Origin: Streptomyces silvae
Lineage (GTDB): Bacteria > Actinomycetota > Actinomycetes > Streptomycetales > Streptomycetaceae
Assembly: GCF_016745505.1 (NCBI RefSeq)
Contig: NZ_JAERUC010000193.1
Span: 1-64,000, forward strand
Length of the DNA: 64,000 bases
Reading direction: 5' to 3'
Positions 28,161 through 35,590 of this stretch are shown one piece after another. The position numbers and the translations under genes were made by a program. The notes beneath the pieces are model-generated. The model was not told the DNA's origin, searched no databases, and saw nothing but the letters and a program-made list of their open reading frames with translations. How positions within the stretch are numbered: the stretch's first letter is position 1; every line of letters starts with the position of its first letter.

Positions 28161-28564
28161 TCACTTACCTCCTCGACGCGTCCGCCCTGTGGCACCTCTT
28201 CCGTACGCCAGGGGCGTTGCGTCCCTGGGAAGGGCACATCGCCGCCGGTGTGTTCCACATCTGTGAGCCGACAAGGGCGGAGTTCCTCTACTCGGCCACA
28301 AGCCCCGCTCATCGGGATGAATTGGCCGAAGATATGGACGACCTCTGCCATCTTTCGCCGGTTCCCAAGAACGCGTGGCGCTGGGTCGACACCGCGCAGT
28401 ACAAACTCACCCAGCGCGGGCAACACCGCGCCGCCGGAGCCATCGATCTCCTGGTATGTGCGACAGCGGTCCATCACGGTCACACGGTGCTCCACCTGGA
28501 CAACGACTTCGCCACGGTGGCGGCGGTCCTCAAGGTAGTGCAGCAACGAGACGTACGCGCCTGA
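28157..28564 (+). CDS. vapC: VapC-like PIN-domain ribonuclease toxin
   Basis: A 135-residue PIN-domain protein. Acidic active-site residues are visible: Asp in TYLLDASALWHL, Glu in PTRAEFLYSA, and Asp in the late block AGAIDLLVCATAV, with LDNDF near the end. Such toxins cleave RNA and are held inactive by the antitoxin made just upstream. The GTG start overlaps the vapB stop by four bases. It lies between copies 2 and 3 of the tRNA-like repeat. Confidence 0.9.
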   Translation: MITYLLDASALWHLFRTPGALRPWEGHIAAGVFHICEPTRAEFLYSATSPAHRDELAEDMDDLCHLSPVPKNAWRWVDTAQYKLTQRGQHRAAGAIDLLVCATAVHHGHTVLHLDNDFATVAAVLKVVQQRDVRA

Positions 28565-28674
28565 CCGCTGTCCATCGGTGATCGTCGCTGGGGCTCCGGC
28601 CAACGGGGTTGCGGTGAAGCCCGGCACGGTCGCCTGCTTGCGCATTTAGTGCCCGGGGCGGGGACGCGCAGGGA

Positions 28675-29517
28675 CTACCGTTCCCCGGCGGACTGCCCGC
28701 GGCGGGTGGCCTGCAGACTGCCGAGCAGAGTGAGCGCCTGGGCGTCGGCGCTTCCCGGTTCGGCGTGGTAGATCACCAGCAGTTGGCCCGGTGCTCCGCG
28801 GACATCGAAGGACTGGTACGTGAGCGAGAGGGGCCCGACGTCGGGATGGTCGAGTTCCTTGGCGTCCTGAGTCTTTCCGTAGACGGTGTGTGATGCCCAG
28901 AGTGCGGCGAAGTCCTCGCTCGCCCCGGTCAGGGAGTCGATCAGCTCGTACAGACGCGGGTAGTGGGGGCCGAGGCCCGTGGCGTGACGCAGCCCGGCCA
29001 CAACCGCCTCGGCCGATCTGTCCCAGCGCGTGAAGAATCCCCGTGCCGCTGGGTCGAGGAACGTCATACGGGCGAGGTTGTCCACGGCTTCGAACGGGGA
29101 GAACAGCGCTTCGGCCAGGGCGTTGGCCGCCAGAAAGTCCTTCGCCGGGTTCAGGACGAACGCAGGGGCGTTCGTGTAACCGTCGAGGAGTTGCTTCAGC
29201 GGCGCACCGACCGCTTCCCTCGGCAGGTCCCGGTTGTCGTCCCGTACCGCGCCCGCCAGCCGGTACAGGTGCTCGCGCGCGGCGTCGTCCATGCGCAGGG
29301 CGCCGCTGATCGCGTTGAGGATCTGCGAGGAAGGGCTGCGCTCGCGGCCCTGTTCCAGCCGGGCGTAGTAGTCGCTGTTCATTCCGGCCAGGACGGCGAC
29401 CTCCTCCCGTCGCAGCCCCGCCACCCGGCGCGCGCCGTAGGAGGCGAGGCCGACGTCACCGGGTCGCAGACGGGCACGGTGGGCGCGCAGAAATTCTCCG
29501 AGATCGTTGCTGGTCAC
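28675..29517 (-). CDS. MmyB-like helix-turn-helix regulator
   Basis: A 280-residue regulator. Residues about 6-60 form an XRE helix-turn-helix (FLRAHRARLRPGDVGL, RRVAGLRREEVAVLAGMNSDYYARLEQGRE), followed by a C-terminal MmyB-like ligand domain (LLDGYTNAPAFVLNPAKDFLAANALAEALF, FALNARTFFTRWD-like). This class is common in Streptomyces and typically represses an adjacent short-chain dehydrogenase. It is divergent from the Atu4866-like and SDR genes, with a 130-base intergenic region that presumably holds its operator. Confidence 0.88.
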   Translation of the reverse strand: MTSNDLGEFLRAHRARLRPGDVGLASYGARRVAGLRREEVAVLAGMNSDYYARLEQGRERSPSSQILNAISGALRMDDAAREHLYRLAGAVRDDNRDLPREAVGAPLKQLLDGYTNAPAFVLNPAKDFLAANALAEALFSPFEAVDNLARMTFLDPAARGFFTRWDRSAEAVVAGLRHATGLGPHYPRLYELIDSLTGASEDFAALWASHTVYGKTQDAKELDHPDVGPLSLTYQSFDVRGAPGQLLVIYHAEPGSADAQALTLLGSLQATRRGQSAGER

Positions 29518-29647
29518 CCGTCCAGGCTATGCCGCCCTCTGGTGGTGTGCCTGGGTGCGCCGTACCCCGGCACAGCCTGTCCTGGCTCCCGCTTCCGCAG
29601 TGGCACAGCTTTGCCTCGAAGACACCTGCGAATGAAAGGGGAGCGTG

Positions 29648-29920
29648 ATGAGCCAGCAGTCGGAAGCGTCGGCCGGTGAGCGGGCGGACGTGGTCGGTAT
29701 GTGGGTGACCGCGGACGGACGCATCCGCCAGGAACTGCGCGTCGACGGTCGCTATGACGAGGCCCGCGGTGACCGCTCCAGCGCCTACACCGGCCGCTAC
29801 ACGGTGACCGGAAACCACCTCGACTACGTCGACGACACCGGCTTCACCGCTACCGGCGACATCCGCGACGGCGTGCTCTTCCACGAGCACCTCGTCCTGC
29901 ACAAGGAGGACCAGGCGTGA
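29648..29920 (+). CDS. Atu4866-like small beta-barrel protein
   Basis: A 90-residue protein. VVGMWVTADGRIRQEL, GRYDEARGDRSSAYTGRY, VTGNHLDYVDDTGFTATG and DIRDGVLFHEHLVL match the Atu4866 family, a small beta-barrel often found beside SDR genes and fused or paired with them. The biochemical role is unknown. A GTG three bases upstream is an alternative start. Its stop overlaps the SDR ATG by four bases (GTGA). Confidence 0.82.
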   Translation: MSQQSEASAGERADVVGMWVTADGRIRQELRVDGRYDEARGDRSSAYTGRYTVTGNHLDYVDDTGFTATGDIRDGVLFHEHLVLHKEDQA

Positions 29921-30763
29921 AACACACAGCCAAGACCTTTCTGATCACCGGCGTCAGAGGCGGCCTCGGCCGCGCCTTCGCCTTCGCCGCCTTGGAGGCC
30001 GGCCACACCGTCGTCGGCACCGTCCGCAACAGCACCGACGCGGCGGCCTTCACCGCTCTTCACCCGGAACGTGCTCACGCCCGCATCCTCGACGTGACCG
30101 ACGACGAAGCCGTGCTCGCCGTGACGGGTGGCCATCGGCCCCCTTGACGTGCTGATCGCGAACGCCGGCTACGGCCTGGAAGGGACCTTCGAGGAAACCT
30201 CCCTGGCCGACCTGCGCGCCCAGTTCGACGTCAATGTCTTCGGCGCCGCGGCCACCATCAAGGCCGTCCTGCCCTTCATGCGCCAACGGCGCCGCGGGCA
30301 CATCCTGGCCGTCACCTCCATGGGCGGCCTAGTCGGCTTCCCTGGCGTCTCCGCCTACTGCGGCAGCAAATTCGCACTCGAAGGCATCCTCGAAGCCATC
30401 GGCAAGGAAGTCGCCGCCTTCGGTATCCACGTCACCGCCATCGAGCCGGGCTCCTTCCGTACCGCCTGGGCCGGACGCTCGATGATCCGGACACCGCGCA
30501 CCATCCCTGATTACGACGACCTCTTCGAACCCATCCGCGCCGCCCGTCAGAAGGCCGACGGACGACAGCTCGGCAACCCGGTCCGCGCCGCCAGCGCGCT
30601 CCTGCGCGTCCTCGACGCACTCGATCCGCCCGCTCACTTGGTCCTCGGCTCCGACGCCCTGCGCCTGGTCCGCGCTGGACGTGAAGCTGTCGACCACGAC
30701 CTCGACACCTGGAAAGAGCTCACTCTCTCCACGGACTTCCCGCAGACCGACGAGACGGGATAA
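29917..30763 (+). pseudogene. Frameshifted short-chain dehydrogenase/reductase
   Basis: The first part (29917-30147) encodes the Rossmann start LITGVRGGLGRAFAFAALE and ends in a stop. The second part (30128-30763) is in another frame and carries NAGYG, VTSMGGLVGFPGVSAYCGSKFALE with the catalytic Ser, Tyr and Lys, and AIEPGSFRT. The two join within about 30125-30140: reading AVT then VAIGPLDVL needs a one-base shift in the ACGGGTG run. The complete protein would be about 280 residues, a normal length. It is either a sequencing error or a real frameshift that inactivates the gene. Confidence 0.8.
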
Positions 30764-30776
30764 CAGAGCTCCATAC

Positions 30777-31233
30777 CGCTACGGAAAGCGACTGCCTGCC
30801 GTGGGCAGTGAGAGGTCGAGAGGGGAGAAGCCGTCGCCCCCGGGGGGCGACCCGGTGATAAGCGAACGACGGGAGACCCCCCGCTCCTCGGGCGCAGCGA
30901 TGCGAGCAGCGGGGGGAGGGGGGGAGGAGGAGGTGGTGCAGCGAACGCTGCACCGCATCCGCTGGAGCCGGATCGAGCGGGATCGAGGAGGAAGCAACCG
31001 GATCGAAAGTGGGGCATAAGTCGGGCGCTTTGGTAAAGCTGCAGGTGAGACGCGTCTCCCTTTTGGGTTCGAGTCCCACCCGCCCCACCGAGCATCCCCA
31101 GGCAGAATCGATCTGACCTGGGGAAACGCGTTTTTCGGGGTGTTTTCTGTGCGGTGGACGCAGCACGATGGTGCAGCGAATGCGTGCTGGGGGCAGGCCT
31201 GCGGAGCCATTGCGCTGCTGTGACCTGGGCTTT
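30777..31233 (+). repeat. Structured tRNA-like repeat, copy 3
   Basis: This lies in the 867-base gap after the SDR gene. CGCTACGGAAAG (30777-30788), shared with copy 1, may mark the left edge. The entry hairpin GGTGCAG-CGAACG-CTGCACC is at 30935-30954. A purine-rich GGGGGGAGGGGGGG run (30911-30924) precedes it. The CCGGA...TCGGG pair has one mismatch. The T-arm GGGTTCGAGTCCC is intact at 31065-31077, with the acceptor-like CCGCCCCACC after it, and the exit hairpin is at 31096-31123. The following AAACGC...GTGTTT pair has a G-U change relative to copy 2. Nothing recognisable was found in 31234-31630. Confidence 0.72.
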
Positions 31234-31630
31234 GCCGGTGCTGTCGCGGCACGTTCTCCGGCAGTCGCTGGAGTCCGAACCGCACGGGCTCTCGGGGTCA
31301 GTATGTGGCTGAGGGCGTCAGGTGCTGGGACGAGCTGGTTCGGATCGGACCGGTTGTCGCCGTCTCGCTTCCTCGTCCGGCAAGCCGGCGGGCCGACCGT
31401 CCCGGGCGTGCAGTCCGGCATCCGTTAGCGCGCCGCACCCTCATCGAGCTGAACGCCTCGGCGCGATGACCTCGCGGGGCGCGTCTCAGGCAGCGGCGCG
31501 GGGCGCCCTCGCCTCAAGGGTCCTCACCCACAAGCAGGAGACGCTCGTCCTCGCCGGCGAAGACCAGGAAGGCGCACGCGAGCCGCCGCCAGGTCCGGGC
31601 CCCGAGGCGGCGCAAGCGTCTCCCGGTCGG

Positions 31631-32146
31631 TCAGAACGCCTGTATGTACACCCGGGTCCTGTCGGCCTTCAGTGCCAGGACGTGGATCTCGATCCACTGG
31701 ACCTCGCTCCGGCGGCTGTCCCCGACGCAGGGCGGGCAGACCCCCGCCCAGCGGACGCCCTTCTCGCTCTGGGGCTCGGCAAGGCCGAGGTGTTTGAAGA
31801 GTTCGGTGGGGGCCGGGAGGTCCTGGCTTCTTGTGCGCAGGGGCTTCTCGGGACGCAGGTCCTCAGCTACCCCCACCGCGGTCCGCTCGTCGGTCACGAA
31901 AGAGAGCAGGTAGATGTCCTCCTGCGGATTGATCTGCACGGCGCCCTTCACCTCCGTCGCGCTCTCGGGCACCGCAACCTTCATGAACGCCGATGCCTCC
32001 GGAGCGCCCATCTCCTTTCCCCAGTGCGAGGCGCGCCCGTCCGTCGTGCGGTGATCATCCCCGCCGGCACTCGAACAGGAGGTGAGCAGCAGGGCGGCCC
32101 CGAGGGCCGCGAGCAGTCGTGACCGCAGGGCAGATCGGTCGTTCAC
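31631..32146 (-). CDS. Secreted lipoprotein, unknown
   Basis: A 171-residue protein with a lipoprotein signal: positive N-terminus, LRSRLLAALGAALLLTSC, with the lipobox cysteine at residue 24. The mature part is acidic with no recognised domain. It is the third gene of a leftward unit after two type VII-secretion-like proteins: its ATG overlaps the stop of the upstream 486-residue gene in ATGA. That coupling suggests the lipoprotein works with these secreted proteins, perhaps as an envelope-anchored partner. Function is not known. Confidence 0.8.
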   Translation of the reverse strand: MNDRSALRSRLLAALGAALLLTSCSSAGGDDHRTTDGRASHWGKEMGAPEASAFMKVAVPESATEVKGAVQINPQEDIYLLSFVTDERTAVGVAEDLRPEKPLRTRSQDLPAPTELFKHLGLAEPQSEKGVRWAGVCPPCVGDSRRSEVQWIEIHVLALKADRTRVYIQAF

Positions 32147-33603
32147 CGGTTCTCCTCGTCGCCGCGCGAGACGTCCCCGCGGGACCCTTCGCGCCCAGGG
32201 TCCGCCGGAGTCACCCCGGGGGCTGAGCCACTGTTCAGATCCTGGGTGTAGGTGCTGCTGCTACCGCGCATGTCGAATTCCTGGGCGAAGCCCACCTTGT
32301 GGAGTCGCCCCATGTCGTCATCGGGAATGGTGACACCACCGGGGAACGTCGTCGATTTTCCGGAGTCCCAGTTGTACCGGTCCCACACGTTGACCTGGTA
32401 GTCGAGCGAGACCTGTGGTTTGCCTCCGTCGCCCGGACTGACGGTGACCATGCCCGACACGTTCTGCTGGTGCGACCCGACCGCGTGGAACCATTCGTCC
32501 TCCCCGAAGGTCCGCCCGATCGCCTGGCTCTCCACGGGAACGACGACCGTCCTGTCGCCGCCGGCCTTCTCGAACTCATCCAGGGCCTTCTGACGCCATG
32601 CTTCCTGGTTCTCGGCGATGTGAAGCGTGCCGAGGTCGGTCCGGAACCCGGAATCGTCGTGCAGGATGCGGTCGACGTCGAGCTCGAGCGGCTCGCCGGT
32701 GCCGCTGAGGTAGTGCTGCATGTTGCGGGATGCCGCGACCTCTCCTGTGACATCGCCGCCTGCGGCGATCGCTTGAGCCTGCGTCAGGACCCAGAGGTCG
32801 TGCGCGGTGGGATCCTCCGTGTCGAATGCTCCCGAGCCCGCGTCGGCCGGCCTCCACTCGTACAGCGGGGCCATGATCCCTGCTTCTCGAAGGTCGTCGC
32901 CGCGCTCTCGCAGCAGGATGCCGCGGGTCACCGGATCGAGATCACGCCACCACTCCGCCACGGCGGCCGTCCCCTTCGGCATGTTGGCGGCCTTGCCGGC
33001 CTCCTCCAGGGAGGGATAAGGACTCTGCACAGGGCTTCTGTTGAAGCCGTTCATGGTCCCGTCCATGATGTCGGAGTCGACCACGGCGGCTGCGAGGGCG
33101 AGCCTGATGCCGTCGTCGGCGTCAGTGACCGCCTGGACCGCATGGTCGAGGAGATCGGCCCACCGGGTCACCTGCGCACGCACGCTTTCCTGGTAGCCGG
33201 GGTCATGCACGTACGCACTGCGTGCACTCTGACTGAGCTGTTCGGTATCGAACGAGACGACGCCTTGGTCGGAGACACGCATGCCGTCCTTGATCGCGTC
33301 GGCGCGCACGGTGTTCACCCTGCCACGGAGGGCGGTGAGCTGGGTGTGTGAATCCCGCAGGATGGACGCAATCGCCTTGGCCTCCTTCTGAGCCCCCTGC
33401 AGCTCCTTGAGCGTCACGGCGAACCTGTAGTTCGCGGCATCGGCGCTCTGGCCGACCCACGACGGTGCGAGTGAGACGCCATGGACATCCCGTTCGTACT
33501 GCGCTTCGATCGTCTTGAACTTGCCTGCCATCTCACCCCACTTGTCGGCGGCGTCGGTGAGTTTGGACAGGTCGCTGCTCATCACTTCGTGATAGGTCGG
33601 CAC
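32143..33603 (-). CDS. WXG100/LXG-like long protein, possible type VII secretion substrate
   Basis: A 486-residue protein. Residues 1-140 are heptad-rich helices (LSKLTDAADKWGEMAGKFKT, LAPSWVGQSADAANYRF, LQGAQKEAKAIASILRD) in the style of WXG/LXG superfamily N-termini. A WWRDLDP patch and helical and beta-rich C-terminal regions follow. No classical signal peptide is seen, consistent with Esx-type export. I recognise no toxin catalytic motif. It sits between a small partner and a lipoprotein gene. The starting ATG at 33603 fits a 28-base gap from the upstream gene. Confidence 0.65.
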   Translation of the reverse strand: MPTYHEVMSSDLSKLTDAADKWGEMAGKFKTIEAQYERDVHGVSLAPSWVGQSADAANYRFAVTLKELQGAQKEAKAIASILRDSHTQLTALRGRVNTVRADAIKDGMRVSDQGVVSFDTEQLSQSARSAYVHDPGYQESVRAQVTRWADLLDHAVQAVTDADDGIRLALAAAVVDSDIMDGTMNGFNRSPVQSPYPSLEEAGKAANMPKGTAAVAEWWRDLDPVTRGILLRERGDDLREAGIMAPLYEWRPADAGSGAFDTEDPTAHDLWVLTQAQAIAAGGDVTGEVAASRNMQHYLSGTGEPLELDVDRILHDDSGFRTDLGTLHIAENQEAWRQKALDEFEKAGGDRTVVVPVESQAIGRTFGEDEWFHAVGSHQQNVSGMVTVSPGDGGKPQVSLDYQVNVWDRYNWDSGKSTTFPGGVTIPDDDMGRLHKVGFAQEFDMRGSSSTYTQDLNSGSAPGVTPADPGREGSRGDVSRGDEENR

Positions 33604-33631
33604 ACATCCCCCGGGGCGGTCGGTCGGCTGG

Positions 33632-34066
33632 TCAGTAGTCGTCGATCGGGGACGGCGGACCCAGTTGAGAGCCGATGCCTATGTCGTCGTTCCGGAAGTC
33701 GATGCCCGTCTTGCTCAGGGCGTGCTTCTCCGCCGCCAGTCGACCCACCAGCGCCTTGACCTGCTGCTCCCACGTCCGGTGCGCCTTCTTCAACGCACCC
33801 GACGTGTCCCAGCCGTACCCGTCCCTGGCGCCGAGCTCCTTGACCACCGCTTTCACGCTCTCGGCGGCGTGCTTGCCGTCCCTCTCGACATCGGGTTCCA
33901 GATCATCGTTGATGGCCTTCGCCGCCGCCTGCTTCTTTTCCGGGCTTGAGGCGAGATCCGGGACGCCACCACCCCCTGCCGCCGGGGCGAGCTGGTTCAG
34001 CCGCATCGAGTCCGTGCGCTGGGCTGCCACGTCGTTCTTGATCTGCTTCCACTCGTCCCAGGCCAT
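33632..34066 (-). CDS. Small alpha-helical partner protein of the type VII-like operon
   Basis: A 144-residue protein starting MAWDEWKQIKNDVAAQ, with helical segments around KKQAAAKAINDDLEPDV and ALKKAHRTWEQQVKALVGRL. The pairing of a short W-rich helical protein with the long LXG-like protein downstream resembles Esx partner/substrate gene pairs. No WXG motif in the strict sense is present, so the assignment rests on context. The ATG at 34066 begins this leftward unit; the frame is open a little further upstream, but without a ribosome-binding site. Confidence 0.6.
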   Translation of the reverse strand: MAWDEWKQIKNDVAAQRTDSMRLNQLAPAAGGGGVPDLASSPEKKQAAAKAINDDLEPDVERDGKHAAESVKAVVKELGARDGYGWDTSGALKKAHRTWEQQVKALVGRLAAEKHALSKTGIDFRNDDIGIGSQLGPPSPIDDY

Positions 34067-34113
34067 GGCCCCCCCCGTAAGCGTGATCCTTCCCGATAAA
34101 CACACGGAGTGTT

Positions 34114-34176
34114 ATGGCTCAGGTGACAGCTGGTGCTTGGCCAAAAGCTCGCTGCCGAGTGTCTGACGACAGGTAG
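34114..34176 (+). CDS. Very short ORF directly before a terminator
   Basis: Twenty codons (MAQVTAGAWPKARC and six further residues) follow GGAG at 34106-34109 and end within the stem of a perfect terminator. It runs opposite to its neighbours. It could be a small peptide gene or the decayed tail of a lost rightward gene. The evidence is the ribosome-binding site plus the terminator only. Confidence 0.3.
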   Translation: MAQVTAGAWPKARCRVSDDR

Positions 34177-34203
34177 GCCCCCGCATTCGCGGGGGCCTTT
34201 TTC
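34175..34203 (+). terminator. Rho-independent terminator, rightward
   Basis: AGGCCCCCGC, loop ATTC and GCGGGGGCCT form a perfect ten-base stem followed by TTTTTT on the plus strand. The T-run is on the rightward side only, although both flanking genes run leftward. It must therefore end some rightward transcript, for which the short ORF at 34114-34176 is the only candidate seen. Confidence 0.85.
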
Positions 34204-34305
34204 CTTGCTTCAGGGTCATCTGCTTGCCCGATGCCCGCCCGAAGTGCCGTGGGTGTCGCAGGAGTGGGCCGGGGGATGTGCCCCGCACGGGTGCTCGACG
34301 TTCGC

Positions 34306-35226
34306 TCAGCCGTGGACGGGTGGAGCCGGTGCCAAGCGGTAGGCGTCGCCCTCGCGGCGTACGTGCCCGGCGGTCGGGGGCGGGAAGTGGCTGCCGAGGA
34401 GGAGCGTGGACGTGCCCGCGACTGAGTCCAGCATCTGACGCCGCGTCCTGGCGGCGAGTTCGGGTGCGATGTCCACGCAGCTGCACAGTCCGGGGTGTGA
34501 CAGCTGGACCGGGTGGTGGATGCTGTCGCCGGTGACCAGCGCGTGCTCGCCTCCGCTGCTCAGCCGCACCGCCATCTGTCCGGGGGTGTGGCCGGGAGTG
34601 GGTATCAGGCGCAGGCCCGGTGCGATGTCCGTCCCCTCGTCGGCGACGTCGACGAGGTCGAGCAGGCCGGCGTCCCGGACGGGGTGGACCGAGTCCCGGA
34701 ACATCTGCTGCCGGGCTTCGTCCATCTCGGCTCCGGCCCAGTGGTCCCATTCCGTGCGGGTGGTGAGGTAGCGCGCGTTGGGGAAGGTCGGTACCCAGTC
34801 GTCGCCCTCGGCGCGTGTGTTCCAGCCCACGTGGTCGGTGTGGAGGTGGGTCAGGATGACGAGGTCCACGGCCTCCGGAGCGAAGCCCGCCGCCCGCAGT
34901 CGTGCCTCGTAGTCGCTGTTCAGATCGTGCCAGGCGGGGTTGGCGCGCCGCTTGCCGTTCCCGATGCCGGTGTCGACGAGGACCCGCATGCCGTTTACCT
35001 CGACGGCGAAGCTGTGGCTCGCCAGGCGGAGCGAGCCCTGTCCGTCGGCGAAGTCGGGGTGGAGCCAGGGCGTGCCGGTGACGAGGCCTGCCGTCGCTCC
35101 GGGCAGCAGCCACCGGCCGGTTCCGGAGGGGAGGGCGATCTCGTCGACGCGGCGCACGGTGTGGTCGCCCACGGTCCATGCGGGCGTCCGGAGGGCGGCG
35201 GGGGTCCTGGTCGGCGTCCGGGGCAT
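34306..35226 (-). CDS. Metallo-beta-lactamase-fold hydrolase
   Basis: A 306-residue MBL-fold enzyme. HLHTDHVGWN (residues about 127-136) is the zinc HxHxDH motif, and PTPGHTPGQMAVRL, LVTGDSIHHPVQ and LLLGSHFPP supply further metal ligands. These resemble quorum-quenching or lactone-hydrolysing MBL relatives, but the substrate is unknown. No signal peptide is present. It is divergent from the amidase genes across a region with two copies of a 19-base inverted repeat, so it is probably co-regulated with them by the TetR at 37.1 kb. Confidence 0.85.
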   Translation of the reverse strand: MPRTPTRTPAALRTPAWTVGDHTVRRVDEIALPSGTGRWLLPGATAGLVTGTPWLHPDFADGQGSLRLASHSFAVEVNGMRVLVDTGIGNGKRRANPAWHDLNSDYEARLRAAGFAPEAVDLVILTHLHTDHVGWNTRAEGDDWVPTFPNARYLTTRTEWDHWAGAEMDEARQQMFRDSVHPVRDAGLLDLVDVADEGTDIAPGLRLIPTPGHTPGQMAVRLSSGGEHALVTGDSIHHPVQLSHPGLCSCVDIAPELAARTRRQMLDSVAGTSTLLLGSHFPPPTAGHVRREGDAYRLAPAPPVHG

Positions 35227-35253
35227 GGCGGTCTTCCTTACCTGTCGCGGCTA

Positions 35254-35272
35254 AAAGCAATTGGTTTGCTTT
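35254..35272. promoter_or_regulatory. TetR-type operator, site 1
   Basis: AAAGCAA-TTGGT-TTGCTTT is a perfect seven-base inverted repeat with a five-base spacer, just before the hydrolase start. Related sites occur at 35300-35318 and 37060-37078. The shared features are AAGCAA, a central G and TT-Y-GC-N-TT. Confidence 0.75.
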
Positions 35273-35299
35273 AAGTGACCGTAGGGCCTACGTTCTCCT

Positions 35300-35318
35300 A
35301 AAGCAAACGATTCGCGTT
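35300..35318. promoter_or_regulatory. TetR-type operator, site 2
   Basis: AAAGCAA-ACGAT-TCGCGTT matches site 1 with five of seven arm pairs kept. It lies 27 bases beyond site 1 on the amidase side of the same divergent promoter, so a repressor could cover both. Confidence 0.7.
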
Positions 35319-35383
35319 TACGTGGTCGTGAGTCGGGGGCGCTTCCCCCGCCCGACACATCGCGCAGAACCGGAAGGACGCGC

Positions 35384-35590
35384 ATGACCAGCGAACTCAC
35401 TCCCCAGGAGGCAGCCCGAGGGGCGCTGCGGGCGGGACTCCCTCTCGGCGGTGACCGCCATGGGCCGGTGGCCGCGACGGCCAACCACATCCACTCCGTC
35501 ATCTCCACGCTGAGGGAACTCGACTTCGGCGACACCCCGCCCGCGGCCTCCTTCCGGGCCGGGGAGGAGGGCACCGATGCAGCCGTTTGA
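35384..35590 (+). CDS. AtzG-like (DUF4089) small subunit
   Basis: A 68-residue protein: RAGLPLGGDRHGPVAATANHIHSVISTLRELDFGDTPPAASF matches the DUF4089/AtzG family, a small partner that binds amidase AtzE and forms part of the GatCAB-like complex. It overlaps the amidase start by 14 bases. GGAAGGA is a ribosome-binding site seven bases before the ATG. Confidence 0.78.
   Translation: MTSELTPQEAARGALRAGLPLGGDRHGPVAATANHIHSVISTLRELDFGDTPPAASFRAGEEGTDAAV

Noticed and set aside
31510..31630. Minus-strand frame continuing past the lipoprotein stop (RLACAFLVFAGEDERLLLVG)
   Set aside because: It is in frame with the lipoprotein after its stop, but there is no start or ribosome-binding site and no readthrough signal; probably chance openness in GC-rich DNA.
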